From contig SZWC01006945.1 of NCBI GenBank assembly GCA_023375785.1, positions 20,577-84,576 of the forward strand: a stretch of DNA of 64,000 bases, read 5' to 3'. The DNA comes from Penium margaritaceum. Its lineage: Eukaryota > Streptophyta > Zygnematophyceae > Desmidiales > Peniaceae. The notes below the pieces were generated by a model. The model did no database searches and had not been told where the DNA came from. It saw only the letters and a list, made by a program, of their open reading frames with translations. Of this stretch, positions 1 through 13,500 are shown piece after piece. Position numbers and translations under genes: made by a program. Each line of letters starts with the position of its first letter. Position 1 is the first letter of the stretch.

Positions 1-652
1 AACTATGCCTCTGGTGAGACCTAGCTACCCAGGTGCTTTCGCTCAAGGTCTTAGGGGCTCCCGCCCTCTAGGCCTTCTTCTTCCTTGGTGTGAGAGCCCA
101 AAAAATTAAGTCAGCACTCTCACACGAGCAAGATTACAACCACCTTAGCAGTTCATATCAAGCTCAGTCTCAAGCGCACAGCTCAAACAAGAGACATCAA
201 GTGAAGGAGTAGTTTAGACAATGGCAAGTACAAGGCATAAATAGCTAAGGAGTGCCTTTGGCAGCCAAAGCGCACGCGCCTTGGCTAACCCGAAGCACGC
301 GCGCCTCGGCCGATGTCACTCCTTAAATTAAGGAGGTCATCCCCTCAATCAGGGAAGACATCCCCTGATCCAAGGCACATCTTGCATCTTCCAATCCGAC
401 CGTTGGATCAGCCCGAAACTTGGACAGCTGACAGTTTGACACCTGCTTTTTCCATCGGTACTGACAGATTTACAATCTGGATAGCCATCATAAGAAATAA
501 AACCCAGGGGAAATATCCTTGAACAAGGAAAGTGCATGCCTGGTCTGTTGGACCGGACCCAAGGGACTTGCTCCACATGAGCAGTGCATGCCTGGTCCAT
601 CCACTACTCGCCAATTCTGGAGACTAGTGGCCAAGGGGCATTCAAACAACAA
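1..652 (-). mobile_element. Possible LTR fragment of a retroelement, cut by the window edge
   Basis: Read on the minus strand this stretch has the look of a long terminal repeat: a TGTTG-type start near 652, a TATA-like motif (TATTTATG) near 234-245, and a CT-rich tail running off the left end of the window. No second copy, primer site or polypurine tract is visible, so both the family and the left boundary are unknown. It may interrupt the host-like gene fragment to its right. The call rests on general composition and motif order only; an ordinary intergenic stretch remains possible. Confidence 0.3.
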
Positions 653-711
653 CAGGGATACCCTAGGATGTTTGGGCATGTCACTACAACAAGGTTTTTG
701 CAGTGGTTTAC

Positions 712-1310
712 CAATGTTCAGCCTGCAATGAGGACACACTCGCTTAGATGGGTCTTGGGTCCATGTGTCTCTCTCCTCATCACGTATGAACAGACTCTCA
801 AAGTCGGTGACCTTCAAATTCATGACAACATACCTGAATGCAACAACATGTCTTCGTTTAACACATGAAGTCATGCTACAACTAATACATAGTGAGAAGA
901 AGGCGATTAATGAATTTCACTTACCTTCGACAATACTTGCGTATGCATGGAGCAACATTCTCCAGTCTTGATTCACCATCGGACTGACAATGTGCAGTGC
1001 TGTGTCTCCCTTTGCAATCCTTGTCTAGACATACCCACAGTCCTCCATTTATGACAAGGAGAGCTTCCTCATTCGTGTCTCGTGTACAACGTCCTTTCAC
1101 ATAAACTTGAGGGGGGAAAAGATTTTGCATTTTTTTGTAAGTGTCAACAAGAACCTTGAAGTTCCACTTCTTTCCAGTTTCATTGCAAACATGACAACGC
1201 ATGTTTAGTCCTGAAGAGTTGTCCGCAATGATGCGCATATCCGCCGGCCATCGAACACGGGACCAAGCTTCAGGCCTAGGTGGACGCCGATGTGGAGGCC
1301 GCATCTGCAA
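712..1310 (-). CDS. Fragment of an unrecognised host-like gene with two exons and a 91-nt intron
   Basis: Two minus-strand exons fit together. Exon a (1310 down to 925) ends at a near-consensus donor, AAG/GTAAGTG. The intron spans 924 to 834 and ends in a pyrimidine-rich TTGTTGCATTCAG acceptor. Exon b starts at 833 and stays open past 735; a possible next donor lies near 712. Splicing keeps frame and removes a TAA that unspliced reading would meet. Exon a itself is preceded by a good acceptor (CTTTGCAG at about 1311), so its first ATG is probably not the start; an upstream exon may end at the AAG/GTATGAC donor near 1829. The protein has paired cysteines: RCHVC, then about 60 residues later WVCLDKDCKGRH, and in exon b VCPHC. 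These suggest a zinc-binding domain. The WVCLDKDC pattern loosely recalls the C-terminal Cys motif of PrimPol/UL52-type primases, but this is weak. I do not recognise the family. Both ends are missing. Confidence 0.4.
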
Positions 1311-1581
1311 AGTTCAAAGAACACAACAATAACATAGGAAATAACAATTGGGTCATAATTACATGGAAGGGTCAAAAAGCCATAGAGAATCATGGAGAGG
1401 GGTAGGATGAGAGACTGGTATCATGACAAGCAAAAGAGAAGTTATCAAACACATGGACAACATGGAAAGAAGGAAACATGGAGTAAAATCATGGAGAAAT
1501 GAAAACATGGAGAGAGATTGGAAAGAGGAGAAGAGGGAGAGAAGAGGGGGTAATGGGGGGAAGGTAGTAATGACAGAAAGA
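1311..1581. other. Purine-rich non-coding stretch, probably intron
   Basis: On the plus strand this is rich in GGAGAGA and ACATGGA runs, meaning a long pyrimidine-rich tract on the minus strand just upstream of the acceptor at about 1311. That is what intron sequence of the minus-strand gene fragment would look like. No open frame here shows recognisable protein. Confidence 0.3.
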
Positions 1582-1810
1582 GAAGAACCCGCAGTCTGGA
1601 GTGTCCTTGGAAGGGAAGAGAAGCTTGGGGGCAACACCACTGAATATGCCTACAGATGGCCAAACTCTACATTGAATTTGAGCCCCATGGGGGAGGAGAA
1701 GAGGAGGTGATGGTGGGGAGGAAGAGCCCGTATTCTAGAGTGTCCTTGGAAGGAAAAATAAGGTTGGGAGAACACCACTCTATATACTTGTAGTTGGCAC
1801 CCATGGAGGA
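1582..1810. repeat. Imperfect tandem duplication, period about 139 bp, two copies
   Basis: The segment beginning GAAGAACCCGCAGTCTGGAG at 1582 recurs at 1721 as GAAGAGCCCGTATTCTAGAG, and the likeness continues through GTGTCCTTGGAAGG and ACACCACT. Divergence by eye is about 20 percent, so the duplication is not recent. It lies in the putative intron between two candidate exons of the minus-strand gene fragment. Confidence 0.7.
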
Positions 1811-1899
1811 AGGGTAGTGCTAGTCATACCTTGACAACGTTCTCCACTCTTGTGGAAACACTTCTCCACGTCGGGAGCCACCTGGCGTAAGAGATCTTG

Positions 1900-3440
1900 C
1901 ACGTTCTAAAAAGGCATATATACTCCGGCAAGACACGGTTGTGGCACAAAACTGTGGAACGGTGTGGGAACCGTTAAACGACGCGGATGTACAATGGCGC
2001 AGTGTGCACTTGTCTTCGTGGTAAAGACTTAAACGTCGCGGAAAACTACAATCGCCGCTAAGCGAGCTGAACCTCGCGGAAAACCCTAACGGCGTGGAAT
2101 TGCATCGTTCGTGCAGAATTGCTTTATCTTCGTGGAAAGTCATCAACGTTGCAGAACAAATCAAATACTTGCTTACGTAACGTCAACATTAACGCCTAAC
2201 AAGAGTGACACTTTAACAGAACGTGTAATGCAAACAATGCACAAAGTGTCCTTGTGGAAGTTGTCATTGGTGTAGGAAACATTAAACCGTGCGAACATTG
2301 TTAACGTTGCAGAAGGAACTGATATACAACAGTCCATCCGCGCAAAATTGCTTTATCTTCGTGGAAAGACATCAACGTTGCAGAACAAATGAAATGCTTG
2401 CTTAAGCATTGTCGACATTAACGCCTAACGAGAGTGACACTTTGATGAAATGTATAATGCGAATGTTGTGGAAAGTGTCCTTGTCATAGTTTTTGTCGGC
2501 GTGGAACAAGTTCAACCATGCGGAACATTGTTAACGTTGTAGAAGGGACTGATAAACAAAATTCCATCCGCGCAGAATCGCTCTATCTTCGCGGAAAGAC
2601 ATCATCGTTGTAGAACAAATGAAATTATTGCTTACGTATCGTCGACAATAACGCCTAACAGAAGTAACAACACAAACGGAACGTGTAATGCAAATGTTGT
2701 AGAAAATGTCCTTATGGAAGCTGTCATTGGTGTGGCAAACGTCTAACCGTGCAAAACATTGTTAACGTTGCAAAAGGGACTGATATACAAATTCCATCCG
2801 CACAGGGTCGCTTTATCTTCACAGAAAGACATCAACGTTGTAGAACAAATGAAATTCTTGCTTACGTATCGTCAACAATAGCGCCTAACAAGAGTGACAC
2901 TTTAACGGAACGTGTAATGCAAACGTTGCGAAAAGTGTCCTTGTGGATGTTGTCGTCGGTGTAGAAAAAACTAAACCGTGCGGAACATTGTTAACATTTT
3001 AGAAGGGACTGATAACCAAAAGTCCATCTGTGTGGAATTGCTTTATCTTCCCAGAAAGACATCAACATTGTAGAACAAACGAAGTGTTTGCTTACGTATC
3101 GTCGACATTAACGCCTAGAAAGAGTGACAACACAAACGAAACGTATAATGCAAACGTTGCGGAAATTGTTGTCGTGGAAGCGGTTGTCTACGTGGAAATT
3201 ATCATCCCGTGCACAAAATCATTAACTCTGCATAAAAGACTGGTTTAGATAAGTCAATCCGCACAGAACGAAGTTGACGTTGCAGAACGAATGGAATGCT
3301 TGTGTACATATCCTCCTGGAGAACGCCTAGGGAAAGGGGATAAAAACAAACGTTCTTTATTGTGCAAACGGTGCAGAAGGTGTCTGTGGAAAAAGTCATC
3401 TGCATGGAAATGTTCAACCATGCGAAGATAGATTAACGTT
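1900..3440. repeat. 230-bp tandem satellite, about five recognisable units plus decayed ends
   Basis: The landmark CTTTATCTTC recurs at 2122, 2351, 2581 (one change), 2811 and 3041, giving spacings of 229, 230, 230 and 230 bp. Flanking sequence at about 1900-2121 and 3271-3440 is clearly related but shortened. Each unit is itself built from repeated short phrases of the type CGTTGCAGAA, CGTGCGGAAC and CGTGGAAA, spaced a few tens of bases apart, which suggests growth from a smaller ancestral motif. Units differ by roughly 10-20 percent. The unit is unrelated by eye to the 166-bp satellite that starts 150 bp downstream. Open frames across it are by-products. Confidence 0.9.
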
Positions 3441-3584
3441 TACAACCCGTGTTGCCGAATGAGATGAACACAAATAAAAACTAGTTGAATTTTGCACAAG
3501 ACGCCAAACCATGCGTAAAGGATCAAACTATGAAACAATGAACTAAACCTGGATAAATGGGGCAAGGATCGGGTGGAAATTTGT
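3441..3584. other. Spacer between the 230-bp and 166-bp satellites
   Basis: About 145 bp with no clear match to either repeat except a faint likeness to the 166-bp monomer in its last 40 bases (GGATCGGGTGGAAA compared with GGGTCAATCGGAAA). I see no gene. Confidence 0.4.
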
Positions 3585-6500
3585 CAATGGTTTGGACAAG
3601 CCATAATACACTGTGGCTTTCATTCAATAAACTTACCCATGGCATTTCTTCACCAAGCCCTAGAGCTGTGTGCAAACCCACCGTTCTTCCGGTGTGGTCG
3701 ACGGAATCAGGGTCAATCGGAAACAGATCCACAAGCCGTAGAATGTTTCTGGTAATCCTAGACAAGTCCTAATACACTATGTATTTCATCAAATAAAGTT
3801 TCCCATGGAATTTCTTCACCAAGCCCAGGAGCTGTGTGCGCACTCACTGTTCTTCGGGTTTGGTGGACGGAATCAGGGTCAATCGGAAACAGATTGACGA
3901 GTCGTAAAATGTTTCTGGTAGCCCTAGACAAGTCCTAATACACTGTGGATTTCATTCAATGAATTTCCCATGGTATTTTTTCACCAAGCCCGGGAGCTGT
4001 GTGCGCACCCACTTTTCTTCCGGTGTGGTCGAAGGAATCAGGGTCAAACACAAATAGATCGACAAGCCGTAAAGTGTTTTTGGTAGCCCTAGACAAGCCT
4101 TAACACAATAAGGATTTCATTCAATGAAATTCCCCATGGCGTTTTTTCACCAAGCCCAGGAGTTGTGTGCACACGCACCGTTCTTCCGGTGTGGTTAACG
4201 AAATCAGTGTCAATTGGAAACAGAAAGACAAGCTGTATAATATTCCTGGTAGCCCTAGACAAGCCCTAATACACTATGGATTTCATTGGATCGAATTCCC
4301 CATGGTATTTTTTCACTAAGCCCAGGAGTTGTATGCGCACCCACTGTTCTTCCGGTGTGGTCGACGGAATAAGGGTCAATCTGAAACAGATCGACAAGCC
4401 GTAAAATGTCTTTGGTAGCCTCAGACAAGTTCTAATACATTGTGGATTTCATTCAACGAATCTCCCATGGCATTTTTTCACCAAGCCTAGGAGCTGTGTA
4501 CGCACGCACTGTTCTTCCGGTGTGGTCGACGGAATCCGCGTCAATCGGAAACGGATTGACAAGCCGCAAAATGCTTTTGGTAGCCCTAGACAATTCCTAA
4601 TACATTGTGGATTTCATTCAATAGATTTCCCATGGCATTTTTTCACCAAGCCCAGTAGCTGTGTGCGCACCCACTGTTCTTCTGGTGTAGTCGATGGAAT
4701 GAGGGTCAATCAGAAACAGATCGACGAGCCATAAAATTTCCACGATAGCCCTCATTAAGCTTTAGTACACTGTGGATTTCATTCAATGAAATTCCCCATG
4801 GAATGTTTTCACCAAGCCCAGGAGCTTTGTGTGCACCCACCGTTCTTCCAGTGTGGTCGACGGAATCAGGGTCAATTAGAAACAAATCAAAAAGCCGTAA
4901 AGTGTTTCTCGTAGCCCTAGACAAGTCCTAATGCACTATGGATTTGATTCAATAAAATTACCCACGGCATTTCTTCACCAATCCCAGGAGCTGTGTATGC
5001 ACCCATTGTTCTTCCGATTTGGTCGACGGAATTTGGGCCAATCTGTAACGAATCGACGAGACGTAAAATGTTTCTAGAACCCCTAGACAAGTCGTAATAC
5101 ACTGTGGATTTCATTCAACAAACTTCCCATGGCATTTTTTCACCAACCCAAGGAGATGTGTGCGCATCCACTGTTCTTCCAGTGTGGTCGACGAAATCAG
5201 GGTCAATTAAAAATAGATGGACACGTCGTAAAATGTTCCTGATATCCCTAGACAAGCCCTAATACAATGTGGATTTCATTCAATAAAGTTCACCATAGCC
5301 TTTGTTCATCAAGCCCACAAGCTGTGTGCCCACCCACCGTTCTTCCGGTGTGGTCGACACAATTACGGTCAATTGTAACAGATTGACGAGCCGTAAAATG
5401 TTTCTGGTAGCCCTAGACAAGCCATAACACACTGTGGATTTCATTCAATAAAATTACCATGGCATTTTGTCACCAAGCGAAGGAGCTGTGTGCGCACCCA
5501 TTATACTCCTAGTGTGGTCAATAACATCAGGATCAATTGAAAACGGATCAACGAGCCGTAAGTGTTCCTCGTAGCCCTCGACAAGCCCTAATGCACTGTC
5601 GATTTCATTCACTAAAATTCCCCATGGCATTTTTTCACCAAGCCAAAGAGCTGTGTGCGCACCCGCCGTTCTGCCAGTGTGGTCCACGAATCATGGTAAA
5701 TCAGAAACAGATCGACAAGCCGTAAAATGTTTCTGGTAGCCCTGGACACGCCCTAATACACTGTGGATTTCATTCAATAAAATCCCCCATGGAATTTTTT
5801 CACCAAGCCAAAGAGTTGTGTGCGCACCCATCGTTCTTCCATTGTGGGCGACGGAATCTGGGTCAATCGGAAATAGATCGAGGAGCTGTAAAATATATCT
5901 GGTAGCCCTAGACAAGCCTTAATCCACTGTGGACTTCATTCAATGAAATTCCCGGTGGAATTTTTTCACCAAGCCCAAGAGTTGTATGCGCACCCACCCT
6001 TCTTCCGGTGTGGTCGACGGAATCAGGGTCAATTGAAAACAAGTCGATGAGCTGTTAAATTTTTCTAGTAGCCCTAGACAAGCCCTAATACACCGTGGAT
6101 TTCATTCAATTAAATTTACCATGGCATGTTTTTACCAAGCCCAGGAGCTGTGTGCACACCCACCGTTCTTCTGGTGTGGTCGACGGAATCAAGGTCAATT
6201 AGAAAGAGATTGACGAGTTGCAAAATGTTTCTCGTAGTCCTAGACAAGTCTAAATACACTGTGGATTTCCTTTAATGAATTTCCCATGTCATTTTTTTCA
6301 CCAACCCCAAGAGTTGTGTGCGCACCCATTGTTCTTCCGGTGTGGTCGATAGAATTAGAATCAATTGGAAACAGATCGACAAGCCATAAAATGTTCCAGG
6401 TAGCCCTCAAAAAGCCCTAATTCAGTGTGGATTTCATCTAACAATATTCCCCATGGCATTTTTTCACAAAGCCCAAGAGCTGTATGCGCACCCATTGTTC

Positions 6501-8198
6501 TTCCGGTGTTGTCGACGGAATTAGGGTGAATCAGAAACAAACCAATGAGCTGTAAAGTGTTTTTGGTAGCCTTAGAAAAGCCCTAATACACCGTGGGTTT
6601 CATTCAATAAAATTCCCCATGGCATTTCTTCACCAAGCCCAGAAGTTGTGTTCGCACCCACCGTTCTTTTGGTGTGGTCAACGGAATAAGGGTCAATTGG
6701 AACTAGATCGAGGAGCCGTAGATTTTTTTTGGTAGCCCTAGACAAGCCTTAATGCACTGTGGATTTCATTGAGTATAATTCCCCATTGCATTTTTTCACC
6801 AAGCCTAGGAGTTGTGTGCGCACCAACCCTTCTTCTGGTGTGATCGACGGAATCAGGGTCAATCGCAAACAGATTGACGAGCCGTAAAATGTTTCTGGTA
6901 GCACTAGAAATTCCCTAATACACTGTGGATTTCATTTCATAAATTTTTCTATGGAATTTGTTCACCAAGCCCAGGAGCTGTGTGTGCACCCATTGTTCTT
7001 TCAGTGGGGTCCACGGAATCAGGATCAATCGAAAACAGATCAACAAGCCATAAAATGTTCCTTGCAAACCTCGACAAGACTTAATACACTTTGGATTTCA
7101 TTCAATAAATTTCCCCATGGCATTTTTCCACCAAGCCCAAAAGCTGTGTGTGCACCCACAGTTCTTCCTGTATGGTCGACGGAATGAGGCTCACTTTGAA
7201 ACAAATGAACGAGACGTAAAATATTTCTGGTAGCCCTAGACAAGCCCTAATACACTATGGATTTCATTGAATAAAATTCCCCATGGTATTTTATCACCAA
7301 GCCCAGGTGATGTGTGCGCACCCACCGATCTTCTGGAGTGGTCGACGGAATGATAATCGATTTAAATCAGATTGAGGAGCCATAAAATGATTCTGGTAGC
7401 CCCGGAAAAGCCCGAATACATTGTGGATTTCATTTCATAAAATTCCCCATGGCATTTTTTCACCAATCCCAGGAGTTGTGTGCGCACCCACCGTTCTTCC
7501 GGTGTGGTCGACGGAATGAGGGTCAATCGGAAATAGGTCAAGGAGCCAAAAAAACGTTTATGGTAGCCCTAGACAAGCCTTAATACACTGTGGATTTCAT
7601 TCAATGAAATTTCCCACGGCAAGTTTTCACCAAGCCCAACAGTTGTGTGCGCACCCACATTTCTTCCGGTGTGGTTGATCGAATCAGGGTCAATCGGAAA
7701 CAGATCGACGAGCCATCAAATGTTTCTTGTAGCCCTAGACAATTCCTAATACATTGTGGATTTCATTCAATATATTTTCCATGGCATATTTTCACCAAGC
7801 CCAGGAACTGTGTGCGCACCCCATGTTCTTCCGGTGTGCTCGATAGAATCAGGATCAATCTCAAACGAACCACCGAGCCGTAAAATGTTCCTGGTAGCCC
7901 TTGACAAGCCCTAATTCACTGTGGATTTCATTCGACATAATTCCCCTTGGCATTTTTTCACCAAGCCCAGGAGCTGTGTGCACACCCACCGTTATTTCGG
8001 TGTGGTCGACGGAATAAGGGTCGATCACAAACAGATCAACGAGCTATGTAATGTTTTTGGTATCCCTGGACAAGCCCTAATACACTGTGGATTTCATTCA
8101 ATAAAATTTCCCATGGCATTTGTTCACCAAGCCCACAAGCTGTGTGGGCACCCACCGTTCTCCAGGTGTGGTCGACAGAATAAGGGTCAATTGGAAAT

Positions 8199-8368
8199 AG
8201 ATCGAGAAGCCGTAAAATATTTTTGGTAGCCCTCAACAAGCCTGAATACACTGTGGATTTCATTCAATAGAATTCCCCATGGCATTTTTCATTAAGCCCA
8301 GGAGTTGTGTGCGCACCAACCCTTCTTCCGGTGTGGTCGACGAAATCAGGGTCAATCGCAAACAGATC
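8199..8368. repeat. Satellite monomer, identical to 18806-18975
   Basis: 170 bp from AGATCGAGAAGCCG to GCAAACAGATC match the stretch at 18806 base for base, whereas sequence immediately outside diverges at ordinary monomer-to-monomer levels on both sides. The shared copy includes private variants such as CAACAAGCCTGAATAC, TTTTTCATTAAGCCC and CACCAACCCTTCTTCC. Confidence 0.92.
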
Positions 8369-10529
8369 GACAAGCCATAAAATGTTTGTGGTAGCCCTAG
8401 ACAAGCCCTAATGCACTGTGGATTTCATTCAATAAAATTTAACATGGAGTTTTTTCACCAAGCCCACATGCTGTGTGCGCACCCATTGTTCTTCTAGTGC
8501 GGTCGACAGATCAGGGTAAATCGGAAACATATCAACAAGCCATAAAATGTTCTTGGTCGACCTTGACAAGCCCTAATACACTGTGGATTTCATTCAATAG
8601 ATTTCCCCATGGAATTTTTTCACCAAGCCTAGGAGCGGTGTGCGCACCCATAGTTCTTCTTGTGTAGTCGACGGAGTGAGGGTCGATTGGAAATAGATCG
8701 ACAAGACAAAATGTTTCTGGTAGCCCTAGACAAGCCCTAATACACTGTGGATTTAATTCAATGAAATTCCTTGTTGCATTTTTTCACCAAGCATAGGATC
8801 TGTGTGCGCACCTACTGTTCTTCCGGTGTGGTCGACGGAATGAGGGTCAATATGAAACGGATGGAGGAGCTGAAAAATGTTTATAGTAGTCTTGGACAAG
8901 AATTAATATACTGTTGATTTCATTAAAAAAGTTCCCCATGGCATTTTTTCACCAAGCCCAAGAGCTGTGTGTCCAGCCACCGTTCTTTCGATGTGGTCGA
9001 CAGAATCAAGGTCAATCGAAAACAGATGGACGGGCCGTGGAATGTTGCTGGTAGCCCTGGACAAGCCCTAGTTCACTCTGGATTTCATTCAATAAAAGTT
9101 CCCATGGCATGTTTTCACCAAGCCCAAGAGTTGCGTGCGCACCACTGTTCTTCTGGTGTGGTCGACGGAATCAGGGTAAATCAGAAACAGATCGGCAAGA
9201 CGTAAAGTGTTCCTGGTAGGCCTAGACAATCCCTAATACACTATGGACTTTATTCCAAAAAGTTCCCCATGGCATTTTTTCACGAAGTCTAGGAGCTGTG
9301 TGCGCACCCACTGTTCTTCCGGTGTGGTCGACAGAATGATAACTAATCGAAAACAGATCAAGGAGCCGTAAAGTTTTCGTGGTAGCCCTTGACAAGCCCT
9401 AATACACCGTGGATTTCATTCAATGAAATTCTCCATGTTGTTTTTTTCACCAAGCCTAGGAGCTGTGTGCGCACCCATTGTTCTTCCGGTGTGGTGGATG
9501 GAATCAGGGTCAATCAAAGATATATCGACAAGCCGTAAAAATTATTGGTAGTCCTACACATGCATTCTGGATTTCATTCACTAAAATTCCCCACGACATT
9601 CATTTACCAAGCCCAGGAGTTGTGTATGCACCTAACGTTCTTTGAGTGTGGTTGACGGAATGAGGATCGATCAAAAACAGATCGAGGAGCCGTAAAATGT
9701 TTCTGGTAGCCCTCGACAAGCCCTAATACACTGTGGATTTCATTCAATGAAATTCCACGTGGAATTTTTTCACCAATCCTGGGAGCTGTGTGTGCACCAA
9801 CAGTTCTTCCGGTGTGGTTGACGGAATCAGGGTCAATTGGAAACAAACGACGAGCCGTAAAATGTTTCTGGTAGCCTTAGACAAGCCCTAATACACAAAG
9901 GATTTCATTCAAAATTGTTTTGCATGGCATTTCTTCACCAAGCCTAGGAGCTGTGTGCCCACCCACTGTTCTTCCGGTGTGGTTGACAGATTTAGGGTCA
10001 ATCAGAAACAGATCGAGGAGCTATAAAATGTTTCTGGTAGCCCTTGACAAGCCCTAATACACACTGGATTTCATTCAATAAAATTCCCCATGGCATATTT
10101 TCACCAAGCTCAGGAGCTTTGTACACGCCCACCATTCTTCTGGTATGGTCAATGGTATAAGGGCCAATTGGAAATAGATCGACGAGCCGTAAAATGTTTT
10201 TGATAGCCCTCGACAAGCCCTAATACATTGGGAATTACAATCACTAAAATTCCCATTACATTTTTTCACCAAGCCCATGAGCTGTGTGCGCACCCAGATT
10301 GAGGAGCTGAAAAATGTTTCTGGTAGCCTTGGACTAGCCCCAATAGAGTGTGGATTTCATTTAGTAAAATTCCCCGTGGCATTTTTTCACCAAGCCCATT
10401 AGTTGTGAACGCACCCACCGTTCTTCTGGCGTGGTCGACGGAATCAGGGTCAATTGGAAATAGATCGAGGAGCCGTAAAATGTTTCTCATAGCCCTAGAC
10501 AATCCCTAATACACTGTGGATTTCATTCA

Positions 10530-13500
10530 ATGAAAAATTACCCATGGCATTCTTTCACCAAGCCCACTAGGTATGTGCGCACCCACCGTTCTTCTTATGT
10601 GGTCGATGGAATCAGGGTCAATCGGAAATAGATCAAGGAGCCGTAAAATGTTTTGGGTAGCCCCAGACAAGCCATAAAACACTTTGGATTTCATTCAAAA
10701 AAAATCCCCATGGCATTCTTTCACCGAGCACAAGAGCTGTGTGCGCACCCACCGTTCTTCCGGTGTGGTCGACGGAATCAGGGACAATTGGAAATAGATC
10801 GAGGAGCCGTAAAATGATTTTAGTAGCCCTAGACAAGCCTTCATACACTATGGATTTCATTCAAAAATTTCCCCATTGCATTTTTTCACCAAGACCAGGA
10901 GTTGTGTGTGCACCCACCGTTCTTCTCATGTGGTCGACGGAATCAGGGTCAATCCGAAACAGATTGACAAGCCGTAAAATGTTTGTGGTAGCCCTAGACA
11001 AGCCCTAATACACTGTGGATTTCAATTATATAATACTTATCATGGCATTTTTTCACCAAGCCCAGGAGCTACGTGCGCACCCATTGTTATTTCGGTGTGG
11101 TCGACGGAATCAGGGTCAATTGGAAACAGATCAACAAGTCGTAAAATGTTCCTGGTAGCCCTAGAAGAGCGCTCATTCACTGTGGATTTCATTTAATAAA
11201 ATTCCCCGTTGCATTTTTTCACCAAGTAAAGGAGTTGTGTGCACACCCATTGTTCTTCCGTTGTGGTCAAGGGAATGAGGGTCAATTGGAAACAAATCAA
11301 GGAGCTGAAAATGTTAATAGTGGCCCTGGACAAACCCTAATACACTATGGATTTCATTGAATAAAATTCACCAAGGCCATGAGCTCTGTGCGCACCCACC
11401 GTTTTTCTTGTGTTGTCAACGAGAGTCACTCGGAAATAGATTGACAAGCCGTAAAATGTTTCTGGTAGCCCTAGACAAGCCGTCATACATTGTGGATTTC
11501 ATTCAAGAAAATCCCCCATGGCATTTTTTCACCAAGTCCATTAGTAGTGTGCGCACCCACCGTTCTTCCAGCGTGGTCGACAGAATCAAGGTCAATTGGA
11601 AACAGATTGACAAGCCGTAAAATGTTTTTGGTAGCCCTAGAAAAGCCCTAATCCACTATGGATTTCATTCAATGAAATTCCCCATGGAATTTTTTCACCA
11701 AGCCCAGGAACTATTTGCGCACCCATAGTTCTTTTGGTGTGGTCGACAGAGTAAAGGTCCATCGGAAATAGATGGACAAGCCGTAAAGTGTTCCTATTAG
11801 CCCTCAACAAGCCCTAGTACACTAATGATTTTATTCAAGATCATTCCCCAAGGTATTTATTCACCCAGCCCAAGTGCTCTACGTGCACCCACCGTTCTTC
11901 CGGTGTGCTTGACGGAATCAGGGTCAATCGGAAACAGATCGACAAGCCATAACATGTTTGTGGTAGCCCTAGAAAAGCCCTAATCCAATGTGGACTTCAT
12001 TCAAGAAAATTACTCATGGCATTTCTTCACCAAGCCTAGGAGCTGTGTGCGCACCCACTGTTCTTCCGGTGTGGTCAACGGAATCGAGGTCAATTGGAAA
12101 CAGATCGAGGAGTGGTAAAATGTGTCTAGTAGCCCTGGAAAGGCCCTAATACACAGTGGATTTTCTTTAATGAAATTCCCCATGGCATTCTTTCACCAAG
12201 CCCAGGTGCTGTGTGCGCACCGACCAATCTTCCGGTGTGATTGACGGAATGAGGGTCAATCGGAAACAGATCGAGGAACAGTAAAATGTTTCTAGTAGCC
12301 CTGGAAAAGCCCCAATACACTATGGGTTTCATTCAACAAAAACATTACCCATGGCATTTTTTCACAAAGCCCATTAGCTGTGTGCGCACCCACCGTTCTT
12401 CTGGTGTGGTTGACGGAATCAAGGTCAATTGGAAATAGATCGAGGAGCCGTAAAATGTTTCTGGTAACCCTAGGCAAGCCATAATACACTATGGATTTCA
12501 TTCAATAAAATTCCCCATGGAATTTTTTCATCAAGCCCAGGAGCTGTGTGCGCACCCACCGTTCTTCCGATGTGGTCAACGGAATCAGGGTCAGTCGGAA
12601 ATAGAACGATGAGCCGTAAAATGTTTATCGTAGCCATAGAAAAGCCCTAATACACTATGGATTTCATTCAATAAAATTCCCCGTTGCGTTTTTTCACAAA
12701 CTCCAGGAGTTGTGTGCGCACCCACTGTTGTTGCGGTGTGGTCGATGGAATCAGGGTCAATCGGAAACAAATCGACGAGCCGTAAAATGTTCTTGGTAGC
12801 CCTCAACAACCCCTAGTATACTGTGGATTGCATTCAATGAAATTCCCCATGTCATTTTTCACCAAGCCCAAGAGCTGTGTGTGCACCCACCGTTCTTCCG
12901 GTGTGGTCGATGGAATCAGGGTCAATCGGAAGCAGATCGACAACCCGTAAAGTGTTTTTGGTAGCCCTAGACAATCCCTAATACACAATGGATTCCATTG
13001 AATAAAATTCTTCATGGCATTTTTTCACCAAGCCCAACAGCAGTGTGTGTACCCTTTGTTCTTCTAATGTGGTTGACGGAATGAAGGTCAATCGCAAACA
13101 AATTGACAAGCCGTAAAAGTTTCCTGGTAGCCCTATACAAGCCCAAATACACTGTGGATTTCATTCAACAAAACTCCCCATGGCATTTTTTCACCAAGCC
13201 CACGAGCAATGTGCGCACCCACTATTCTTCCGGTGTGGTTGTTGGAATCGGGGTCAAGCGGAAATGGATCAATGAGCCGTAAAATGTTTGTGATAGCCCT
13301 GGACAAGCCCTAATACACTGTGAATTTCATTCTCTAAATTTCCCCATGGAATGTTTTCACGAAGCCCATGAGTTGTGTGCGCACCCAGCGTTCTTTCGGT
13401 GTGGTCGACCGAATGAGGGTCAATCCGAAACGGATCAAGGAGCCATAAAATGTTTTTGGTAGCCCTCAACAAGCCCTAATACACTTTGGATTTCATTTAA

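Noticed and set aside
1820-2164. A 114-codon minus-strand frame as a gene.
   Set aside because: Most of it overlaps the start of the 230-bp satellite. Only its last part, before the donor-like site near 1829, could be exon, and two frames are equally open there.
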